Below are positions 1 through 5,664 of a DNA stretch of 6,327 nucleotides, piece by piece. Source of the stretch: Sphingobacteriaceae bacterium (GTDB lineage: Bacteria; Bacteroidota; Bacteroidia; B-17B0; Aurantibacillaceae); assembly GCA_023251695.1 (NCBI GenBank), contig JAHEYE010000207.1, forward strand, positions 1 through 6,327, given 5' to 3'. Each line of letters opens with the position of its first letter. Position 1 is the first letter of the stretch. The notes below the pieces were generated by a model, which searched no databases, was not told the origin of the DNA, and was given only the letters and a program-made list of their open reading frames with translations. The translations under genes and the position numbers were made by a program.

Positions 1-1016
1 TGGTAAATGCCGCCTACATTAATTACATGAGCAAAACATTTTGGGATATCGGTTATCAGGCAGGCTTACGTTTCGAACAAACTTATTATAAAGGTACTTT
101 GTCCGATAAAAATAAATCATTCGAATATAATTACGGCGGCACTTTAAGCTCGCTTCAGAATTGTTTGTTCCCTGCTATTTACGTCAGTAAAAAAATCAGT
201 ACCAAACATGAAGTTCAATTTAACTTGTCACGTAAAATAGAAAGGCCTAACTTTTTTCAGGCTATGCCTTTTGTGATGTTCAGCGACAAAAAAAATTACC
301 GTATTGGTAATCCGGCTTTAAAACCTGAATTTATTAATATTGCCGAAATCAATTACAATAATATTTTCGATAAAGGCAATTGGCTCGTTTCGGCATACGG
401 ACGATTAAGCGAGCAGCCTATTACCAACTCGGCGTATCCTTCCGACGGAGACTCAACTGTATTGGTGAATACATTTGTAAACGGGAAAAGCAGTTTGCGT
501 TATGGTTTGGAAAATACTTTGCGCTACACTTTTTTCAAAAAACTTACCGCCACTTTAAATGTAGATGCTTATTATGTGTATTTAACAAGCGGGATTATTG
601 CTAATCAACCTTCCACTGTAACACAGGGTTGGTCGTACAAGGGAAAATTAACCTTGAGTTACGCTCTTCCATGGCAAATGACTTTACAGGTAAACGGAAC
701 CTATGACGCGCCGAAAGTAATTATTAATGGTACTACCCTGGATATGTACTTTATGGATATATCATTAAACAAAATGATAAATACAAAATGGATTTTTAAT
801 TTAACCCTCAGCGATGTATTTAATTCAAAACGCATGGGTACTAGTTTAGCTACAGATTATTATACCCAGGATTTATCGCGTCGCCGCGAAACACGCTATT
901 TAAAATTCAGCGTAACTTATTTATTCGGGAAGTTTGATTCATCGATATTCAAAATGCGCGGTAAGAAAGGACAAAGTCAGGATACAGGACAAGAAGGAAT
1001 GGGCGGCGGATTCTAA
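1..1016 (+). CDS. TonB-receptor-like outer-membrane beta-barrel protein, C-terminal part (5' end outside window)
   Basis: This reading frame is already open at base 3 (V-N-A-A-Y-I-N-Y before the first ATG at 27), so that ATG is internal and the true start lies upstream. The visible 337 residues are alternating aromatic/hydrophobic strands typical of the C-terminal barrel of the Bacteroidetes outer-membrane beta-barrel family related to TonB-dependent receptors. Recognisable family blocks are 'GYQAGLRFEQT', 'NLSRKIERPNFFQAMPF', 'YRIGNPALKPEF' and the late 'NLTLSDVFNSKR' followed by 'RETRYLKFSVTYLFGKF'. After the last strand comes a polar, glycine-rich tail ending in GMGGGF. Plug and carboxypeptidase-like N-terminal domains are not in view, so whether it is a true TonB-dependent transporter, and for what substrate, cannot be decided. 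It is expected to sit in the outer membrane. The stop codon overlaps the folB start by one base (TAATG). Confidence 0.88.
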   Translation, partial: VNAAYINYMSKTFWDIGYQAGLRFEQTYYKGTLSDKNKSFEYNYGGTLSSLQNCLFPAIYVSKKISTKHEVQFNLSRKIERPNFFQAMPFVMFSDKKNYRIGNPALKPEFINIAEINYNNIFDKGNWLVSAYGRLSEQPITNSAYPSDGDSTVLVNTFVNGKSSLRYGLENTLRYTFFKKLTATLNVDAYYVYLTSGIIANQPSTVTQGWSYKGKLTLSYALPWQMTLQVNGTYDAPKVIINGTTLDMYFMDISLNKMINTKWIFNLTLSDVFNSKRMGTSLATDYYTQDLSRRRETRYLKFSVTYLFGKFDSSIFKMRGKKGQSQDTGQEGMGGGF

Positions 1017-1369
1017 TGCAGCATACCATTAACATAGAAGGAATAAAGCTTTACGCTTATCACGGCTGTTTGGAAGAAGAGGCAAAGATTGGTGGAAATT
1101 ATATTGTGGATGTTTACATTACAACTGATTTTACCGAAGCTGCGAAAACCGACGATTTAAAAAAAACAGTTGACTACTGCACAGTTTACGAAATTGCAAA
1201 AACAGAAATGGCCATCCGTTCAAAATTAATTGAACAGGTTTGTCAGCGTATTTTCGATAACATAAAAACTAATCTCAAAGGCATAAAAGCACTTCACGTA
1301 AAAGTTACCAAGTTGGTTCCGCCAATGAATGGTGATGTGGAGAAGGTAAGTGTTGAGGTTCGGGGATAA
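1016..1369 (+). CDS. folB: Dihydroneopterin aldolase FolB
   Basis: Predicted cytoplasmic enzyme of folate synthesis that cleaves 7,8-dihydroneopterin to 6-hydroxymethyl-7,8-dihydropterin and glycolaldehyde. The 117-residue length is normal for the family and no part is missing. Visible signatures are the N-terminal 'YAYHG' (15-17 are Y-H-G), E22 in the E-E-E run, 'DDLKKTVDY' ending at Y54, 'LIE' ending at E73, and 'VTKLVPPMNG' with K99. These match the positions of catalytic and pterin-binding residues known for bacterial FolB (Glu22, Tyr54, Glu74 and Lys100 in the Staphylococcus aureus enzyme). The ATG shares its A with the stop codon of the upstream barrel gene, so translation is probably coupled. 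No Shine-Dalgarno sequence is visible, as is usual in Bacteroidota. Family members can also have epimerase or oxygenase side activities, which sequence alone does not exclude. Confidence 0.95.
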   Translation: MQHTINIEGIKLYAYHGCLEEEAKIGGNYIVDVYITTDFTEAAKTDDLKKTVDYCTVYEIAKTEMAIRSKLIEQVCQRIFDNIKTNLKGIKALHVKVTKLVPPMNGDVEKVSVEVRG

Positions 1370-1372
1370 TCT

Positions 1373-2086
1373 TTACTTTAGTACAACAAGTTTTTTAGCC
1401 CTTATGAATTTTCCGGATTGAACGGAAATAAAATAAACTCCATTTGATAAATCAAACACTGAAATTTCTTTATTCAAAGTATTCCAATTAGGATGGTCTG
1501 AAATAATTTCACCAAATTGATTTTGAATTTTAATAGAAATCGTATTAGAATTTAGAGATTCAAGATTTAAATAAATTGTATTTGAAGTTGGGTTAGGGTA
1601 CAAGGAAAAACTGAAAGTGTTTTTTTCTAATTCATTAACAGAAGCGGCGCAGTTTACGGTAGGAAATATAAGTGAAGAGCAGGAATAAGTTACTGTATTT
1701 GCGCTCATCGCATTGAAAGGGTCTACAATTATGCTGCCTGGTTCTAAATAGACTTGCTTAGCTGTTGGGCAATTAATCTTATTTATTGTCAATGTTCCGC
1801 CTGCTTTTACAAAAATATGTGATAATGCTGGTCCGCACATGTCCCAAATGTAATTTGCTCCTGGCTCAATCATAACTATCCATCTATCTCCAAATGAGGT
1901 TGTATCATACACTATTGCATTAGGACATAAATAATTTATTGTAGGACCGAAAGTCGCGGTGAAAGAATAAGCAGGTCCGGCAAAAAATATGCCATTTGGC
2001 GTGACAGTTGACATATTACAGGAATATGTTTGTGAAATACTATACATTGACTGCACAATAAAGCAAAAAATTAGATATTTTTTCAT
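1373..2086 (-). CDS. Secreted cysteine-rich protein with T9SS type A sorting domain
   Basis: 237 residues. Residues 1-19 form a Sec signal peptide (M-K-K then a hydrophobic core, likely cut near S18-Q19). The passenger, about 20-150, carries six cysteines (23, 54, 84, 106, 136, 146), suggesting disulfides outside the inner membrane. Residues 72-132 contain three aligned segments with spacing of 20-21 residues ('IEPGA', 'VKAGG', 'LEPGS'), which reads like a short right-handed beta-solenoid. From about 158 to the end is a T9SS type A sorting domain: 'FSLYPNPTSNTIYLNL', then 'LSNGVYFISV' and the basic C-terminal 'RAKKLVVLK'. Family knowledge predicts export across the outer membrane, removal of this domain, and surface attachment or release. 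The function of the passenger is unknown. It is last in a leftward three-gene run, 11 bases after the previous stop, and its stop lies 3 bases from that of folB on the other strand. Confidence 0.88.
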   Translation of the reverse strand: MKKYLIFCFIVQSMYSISQTYSCNMSTVTPNGIFFAGPAYSFTATFGPTINYLCPNAIVYDTTSFGDRWIVMIEPGANYIWDMCGPALSHIFVKAGGTLTINKINCPTAKQVYLEPGSIIVDPFNAMSANTVTYSCSSLIFPTVNCAASVNELEKNTFSFSLYPNPTSNTIYLNLESLNSNTISIKIQNQFGEIISDHPNWNTLNKEISVFDLSNGVYFISVQSGKFIRAKKLVVLK

Positions 2087-2097
2087 TTTTTTTAATT

Positions 2098-2658
2098 TTA
2101 ATTCAATCCTTCTAGATTTTTCTTCAATAAATAATTTCCTTCAACAATAACATGTTTCATTACTTTTTTATTAGTAATGATGAGGGCGTTGGTATTGTAT
2201 TTGTTAATAGGAAAATCATACTCAATGGCTTCGTGACTTTTATTTTCAATAGCAGCGAACATTAACACATCATGTTCACTCAGATAAACATCTTTCGTCA
2301 ATTTAAAATCCCAATATTTTTTCTCAACAAGTTTTAAGTAAGCAAATTTCCGGTTTGGCATGTTGCTGTAAGTGGATGTAAAATATTTCAAACGGTACTT
2401 TCCATTTTCATTTAGTAAAATAAATTTTTCGGTGATACTGATCTGTTTTTTCCCTCCTGTAATCACTTCCCCATTTTCTTTCACTATTTGCTGGGCAGCA
2501 TAATCAACGTGACATTGATAATAGGTAAGCGAATCACCTGTTTTTAAACTCACAACACTTGTCTTTATTAAATGTTCAGGAAATTTTACCAAAGCAGTTT
2601 CCTGAGCTTTCAAAAAACTAATGCAAACAATAAAAAGAACCGTAAAAAAATGTTTCAT
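2098..2658 (-). CDS. Small secreted protein of unknown function
   Basis: 186 residues. I do not recognise a named family. Residues 1-19 are a clear Sec signal peptide (M-K-H, hydrophobic core, then 'LKAQ' with likely cleavage after A18 or Q19). The mature part is mixed charged and beta-prone, with one notable cysteine in 'YYQCHVDYAAQQ' and many lysines. It has no T9SS sorting domain, no lipobox and no further membrane segment, so a periplasmic location is the simplest reading. The phrasing 'VVSLKTGDSLTYYQC...IVKENGEVITGGKKQISITEKF' looks like a small beta-rich domain, but I cannot assign a fold. The start at 2658 lies 9 bases after the stop of the upstream gene (TAA at 2670-2668), and its own stop is 11 bases before the next gene, so the three are very likely co-transcribed. 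The gene is real by codon pattern, signal peptide and tight packing. Confidence 0.8.
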   Translation of the reverse strand: MKHFFTVLFIVCISFLKAQETALVKFPEHLIKTSVVSLKTGDSLTYYQCHVDYAAQQIVKENGEVITGGKKQISITEKFILLNENGKYRLKYFTSTYSNMPNRKFAYLKLVEKKYWDFKLTKDVYLSEHDVLMFAAIENKSHEAIEYDFPINKYNTNALIITNKKVMKHVIVEGNYLLKKNLEGLN

Positions 2659-2667
2659 GCAAATTTT

Positions 2668-3321
2668 TTATTTATAAACGAATTTCCCGTTTTGATAATC
2701 TGTAGGGTATGAATTATTAAAGATAGCATAAAAAGCATACCCTAATGCTAAGCCAACAGTACCTCCGAGCAAAGATCTTACTTTCCGTTTATACCGCGCC
2801 GTTCTTTCATAGCCTAAAATGTAAGCATCACTATCAATGTAAGCCGGGTTCGAAATCGTATTATGTTTTATTCTTACTTTCGTAGCGCCGGTTATCGCCA
2901 TAAAACCGTAAGGAGCAAGAGGTGCAAAAAAAGCTCCGGTCGCACCGCCGAAAAAACCGATAACACCTGCTGTATACATCGCGCCTCTTGCTTTAAAGCC
3001 TTTGCGTGCATCCCTTTCTCCTTTAACAAAAAACCCCATTTCATCCCTGGTGAACCACATGTAACGCGCTGTGTCCTGCCTGTAAAAATACTTTTTGTTT
3101 CCGTCGGCATAAAAAACGCCGTAAACATCATCGTACTCATAATGTAGTTTTTTATTAAGCCTTTTTGAATCCCATGCGGTAACGGCACCCAAAAGGGTAT
3201 CAAGTACTCGCTCTACAACAATATTTCCGTTCATAAGAATGATGGTGTCCTTATTCTGGGAAAAAGAACTCTCACCTGAAAAAATAAATAAGAAAAGCAG
3301 GGCTAAAAGTCGTTTAGTCAT
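2668..3321 (-). CDS. Exported protein with glycine-rich hydrophobic segments, function unknown
   Basis: 217 residues from the ATG at 3321. An in-frame ATG at 3357 would add 12 residues (M-I-F-G-I-L-V-P-L-S-F-L). I prefer 3321 because it places M-T-K-R directly before the hydrophobic core, giving a standard signal peptide (1-22, ending S-F-S-Q). The mature N-terminal half has 'DTIILMNGNIVVERV' and 'YEYDDVYGVFYADGNKKYFYRQD', a beta-rich arrangement I have seen in many Bacteroidetes exported proteins of unknown role. Then comes 'EMGFFVKGERDARKGFKARG' (94-113), a glycine-rich hydrophobic stretch (about 114-146, with G-V-I-G-F-F-G-G-A-T-G), 'AYILGYERTARYKRKVRS' (166-183) and a second glycine-rich hydrophobic stretch (184-201, G-G-T-V-G-L-A-L-G). 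These stretches could be membrane helices or membrane-inserting segments. It is the first gene of the leftward run. No function can be named. Confidence 0.8.
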   Translation of the reverse strand: MTKRLLALLFLFIFSGESSFSQNKDTIILMNGNIVVERVLDTLLGAVTAWDSKRLNKKLHYEYDDVYGVFYADGNKKYFYRQDTARYMWFTRDEMGFFVKGERDARKGFKARGAMYTAGVIGFFGGATGAFFAPLAPYGFMAITGATKVRIKHNTISNPAYIDSDAYILGYERTARYKRKVRSLLGGTVGLALGYAFYAIFNNSYPTDYQNGKFVYK

Positions 3322-3379
3322 AAGAAAAGATAGAGGTACTAAGATACCAAAAATCATTTGACTTTTTCAATAAAAATGC

Positions 3380-3397
3380 ATTACTTAGTAATAAGTA
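3380..3397. promoter_or_regulatory. Overlapping inverted repeats in the divergent intergenic gap
   Basis: Within the 83-base gap between the leftward run (start 3321) and the rightward gene (start 3405) there are two overlapping symmetries. One is ATTACT-T-AGTAAT at 3380-3392, a 13-base palindrome around one central T. The other is TACTTA-GTAA-TAAGTA at 3382-3397, which in RNA would be a 6-pair stem with a GNRA-type tetraloop, ending 7 bases before the ATG. The placement would suit an operator shared by the divergent units or a 5'-leader hairpin at the ribosome entry site. The arms are short and A/T-rich, so chance is a real alternative. I could not find a convincing TAnnTTTG element for either direction in this gap. 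Confidence 0.25.
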
Positions 3398-3404
3398 TTT
3401 TAAC

Positions 3405-5219
3405 ATGAGAAAAATTTTATTACTCCCGGTTTTGTGCCTTTCGTTTTACTTAATGAGATCACAAAAAGTAGCAGGTACAAAAGTCGATTACAAAGCTTGC
3501 AGCGGTTTTGCTTTATCTAAACCCTTAAGCGAAATGCCTGTTGACAATCAACCTGAAAAGGAAGATGACGAAAAGAAAGAAATAAAAATCCGCAGACAAC
3601 CTCCTATGTATGCAGGAAAAAAAGTGCAGCCGCATGGCGCTGATCCTTTAACGCAAACTGCAATGGGAAGTAAGGTAATGATGCCAACCATTGCCAACTG
3701 GCAGGGCACAAGCGGTAGTGCTTCTCCTCCTGATCCATCTGGTGCAGCAGGGCCTTCACATTATGTACAGGCTGTAAATTTGCGTTACATTGTTTACAAT
3801 AAAACGGGCACTACTTTAGGTGGTCCGTTCAATTTAAATACACTGTGGACAGGAAGCACCAATGATGGCGATCCGATTGTTATGTATGATAAATATGCCG
3901 ACCGTTGGTTCCTGCAGCAATTTAACGGGAACGATTTAATTCTCGTCGCCATTTCTACAAGTTCTAATCCTTTAGGTTCTTATTACACTTATACTTTTAT
4001 TCCTAAGCCAGGCGATTTTCCGGATTACCCTAAATTTTCTATTTGGGCTGATGGTTACTATTGTACTTCAAATTATTCCTCTCCTTACAAGATTTGTGTG
4101 TTCGACCGGACAAAAATGTTGGCAGGAAATCCTGCTGCGGGTATGATAACATTAAGTGCTCCAACAACACCTAACAACGGATTTTTTTCTCCCTTATCTG
4201 CGGATGCAGACGGAACATTACCGCCATATGGAACACCTTGCCCTATTTTTACCTATGAAGATGATACCTGGTCGGCCGGAGGTGTTGATCAATTACGGAT
4301 TTTTAAATTCACAACCGATTGGGTCACGCCTGTCAATTCAACTTTAATTTTAGATCAAACGATTCCAACCACAACCATCGATGTAAATTTTAATGTGAAT
4401 TGGGATGATGTTACACAACCGGGAACAACACAAAAACTCGATGCAATATCCGGTGTGTTGATGTACCGTGCGCAATACAGAAGGTGGACCGGTTACAATA
4501 CAGCGGTAATTAATCACGCGGTGATTGTAAATTCAACTACAAAGCAAGTTGGAATCCGTTGGTATGAATTAAGGCAAAATGTTAGTACAGGGGTTTGGAG
4601 TATTTATCAGGAAGGAACTTATGCTCCCGATTTGCATAGCAGATGGATGGCAAGTATGGCCATGGATGATAATGGAAGTATCAGCATGGCTTATGCAGTT
4701 TCGAGTGGAACCGTTTTTCCTTCTTTACGTTATACCGGAAGAAATGCATCCGACCCATTGGGATTGATGACCTATACAGAATCCATTGCTATTGCCGGTA
4801 CAAGTTCACAAACATTCTTTAACCGTTTTGGTGATTATTCGCAGACAACGATGGACCCTGATGGAATTACTTTCTGGCATACCGGTGAATATATGTCGAG
4901 TGGTGGCAAGACCAGAATATTTTCGTGGCAAATTCCAAATGTTGCAACCGGAATTACTGATATAAGCAGCAAACCGGATGTATTGATTTATCTCAATGAA
5001 AATATTTTAAATGTTAAGGGTTTGAAATTGCCCAACGACAACGAAACGCAGGTGGATGTTTTTGATGTGATGGGAAAATTAATTATTGGAAAAAAAGTAA
5101 ATCCTGTTACAGGTTCATTCGAAACTTCTTTTGATGTTGGTTCTTTTGCAAGAGGAACTTATTTGGTACGTGTTGGGAATGAAAAATTCCAGAAAGTGGT
5201 AAAGGTTTCAGTAAACTGA
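3405..5219 (+). CDS. Large secreted or surface protein with T9SS type A sorting domain, probable beta-propeller-like fold
   Basis: 604 residues. Residues 1-19 are a signal peptide (M-R-K, hydrophobic core, S19-Q20). A charged low-complexity linker follows (about 49-65, 'EKEDDEKKEIKIRRQ'), then 'GADPLTQ' near 78-84. The main domain, about 95-515, contains 'PPDPSGAAGPSHYVQAVN' (108-125), 'DGDPIVMYDKYADRWFLQQF' (154-173) and 'DFPDYPKFSIWADGYYCTSN' (204-223). I recognise this set of blocks from large secreted bacterial proteins with repeated beta-sheet, sialidase/propeller-like architecture, though no enzyme active site is evident. The C-terminal part, about 521-604, is a T9SS sorting domain ('VFDVMGKLI', then 'FARGTYLVRVGNEKFQKVVKVSVN', 581-604). 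Export by Sec and then T9SS to the cell surface or medium is expected. The next gene starts 5 bases after the stop, so the two probably form one transcript. The substrate or partner is unknown. Confidence 0.9.
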   Translation: MRKILLLPVLCLSFYLMRSQKVAGTKVDYKACSGFALSKPLSEMPVDNQPEKEDDEKKEIKIRRQPPMYAGKKVQPHGADPLTQTAMGSKVMMPTIANWQGTSGSASPPDPSGAAGPSHYVQAVNLRYIVYNKTGTTLGGPFNLNTLWTGSTNDGDPIVMYDKYADRWFLQQFNGNDLILVAISTSSNPLGSYYTYTFIPKPGDFPDYPKFSIWADGYYCTSNYSSPYKICVFDRTKMLAGNPAAGMITLSAPTTPNNGFFSPLSADADGTLPPYGTPCPIFTYEDDTWSAGGVDQLRIFKFTTDWVTPVNSTLILDQTIPTTTIDVNFNVNWDDVTQPGTTQKLDAISGVLMYRAQYRRWTGYNTAVINHAVIVNSTTKQVGIRWYELRQNVSTGVWSIYQEGTYAPDLHSRWMASMAMDDNGSISMAYAVSSGTVFPSLRYTGRNASDPLGLMTYTESIAIAGTSSQTFFNRFGDYSQTTMDPDGITFWHTGEYMSSGGKTRIFSWQIPNVATGITDISSKPDVLIYLNENILNVKGLKLPNDNETQVDVFDVMGKLIIGKKVNPVTGSFETSFDVGSFARGTYLVRVGNEKFQKVVKVSVN

Positions 5220-5224
5220 TTACT

Positions 5225-5560
5225 ATGCTGAAGACCGTTTTATATTCCATTAGTATTCTAATGTTGTTTTCGTTGTGCAAAGCAAAAAAACCTGAAGCAG
5301 TTTCTTCACGGCCGCCTTTAGCTGACGACCAAAAAGTGTACGGAACCGTTTCCCATAAGCACGGTATGTGCGGAACGGTTGTGGTTTTAAAAGCTGCCGG
5401 TCCGGGACCGGTTCTTGTTCCATATCCTGCCCTCGATAAAAGTTTTGATATCGACGGATTATCTATTAAGTTCACTTACCGCAAATTAAGAATGCCCCAG
5501 CGCGAAAACTGTGAGAACAGCGTAATGGCTGATTTGAAAGATGTAGAGAAGGCGGATTGA
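5225..5560 (+). CDS. Small exported protein of unknown function
   Basis: 111 residues. The N-terminus (M-L-K, then a hydrophobic stretch 4-17) is a signal peptide. C18 in 'FSLCKAKK' suggests a lipoprotein at first sight, but the residue before it is leucine, not the usual G/A/S, so lipid attachment is doubtful and cleavage after K-A at 19-20 is equally likely. The mature part has a conserved-looking core: 'VYGTVSHKHGMCGTVVVL' (38-55), 'VLVPYPALDKSFDIDGLSIKFTYRKLRM' (63-90) and a second cysteine in 'RENCENSV'. C49 and C96 could form a disulfide. I believe this shape recurs in small Bacteroidetes exported proteins but cannot name a family. Its start lies 5 bases after the stop of the T9SS-sorted 604-residue protein, pointing to co-expression. 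An opposite-strand open frame over 5107-5475 is judged a shadow of this gene. Confidence 0.8.
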   Translation: MLKTVLYSISILMLFSLCKAKKPEAVSSRPPLADDQKVYGTVSHKHGMCGTVVVLKAAGPGPVLVPYPALDKSFDIDGLSIKFTYRKLRMPQRENCENSVMADLKDVEKAD

Positions 5561-5577
5561 ATTTTCTTCGTTTTCCG

Positions 5578-5611
5578 ATCAAAATCAGCTAAAAAGCCGC
5601 TCTTTTTTGAT
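5578..5611 (+). terminator. Weak hairpin, possible terminator after the 111-residue protein gene
   Basis: After the stop at 5560, ATCAAAA (5578-5584) can pair with TTTTGAT (5605-5611), with AGC and GCT able to pair inside. Alternatively AAAAAG (5591-5596) pairs with CTTTTT (5602-5607) around a CCGCT loop. The second form is followed closely by T-rich sequence, as in an intrinsic terminator, but both stems are A/T-rich and weak. The site overlaps the upstream element of the gcvP promoter. No better terminator is visible between the two genes. Confidence 0.3.
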
Positions 5612-5638
5612 TAAAATACCTCAATTTTATTAAATTTG
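5606..5638 (+). promoter_or_regulatory. Bacteroidetes-type promoter of gcvP
   Basis: TTTG at 5606-5609 and TAAATTTG at 5631-5638 are separated by 21 bases. This is an exact match to the -33 TTTG and -7 TAnnTTTG pattern known for the primary sigma factor of Bacteroidetes, with normal spacing. Transcription would begin near 5645, leaving a leader of about 20 bases before the gcvP ATG at 5665. That leader is too short for a glycine riboswitch, and none of the expected riboswitch structure is seen. Confidence 0.65.
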
Positions 5639-5664
5639 TTACTCTTATTTAAACCCGCTTTACT

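Noticed and set aside
380..604. 74-codon plus-strand frame inside the barrel gene
   Set aside because: It is an out-of-frame shadow of the beta-barrel coding sequence. Two similar short frames inside the T9SS gene (4156-4347 and 4579-4767) were rejected for the same reason.
2863..3203. Open frames on both strands (2863-3147 plus, 2892-3203 minus) inside the first leftward gene
   Set aside because: Both overlap a gene with a clear signal peptide and coherent protein sequence. Their translations are low-quality, rich in Cys/Arg/Lys, with no domain.
3348..3355. Minus-strand GATTTTTG resembling the -7 element TAnnTTTG for the leftward run
   Set aside because: One mismatch at the first base, and no TTTG element at a suitable distance upstream (the nearest TTG is only 12 bases away). 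It would fit the start at 3321, but the evidence is too weak to list.
5225..5290. Lipoprotein signal for the 111-residue protein (C18)
   Set aside because: The residues before the cysteine are F-S-L, and a leucine at the position just before it does not fit the usual lipobox. An ordinary signal peptide is as likely.
5107..5475. 122-codon open frame on the minus strand across the end of the T9SS gene and the 111-residue gene
   Set aside because: It is antisense to two well-supported genes, has no signal peptide or recognisable motif, and its composition looks like the complement of the plus-strand codons.
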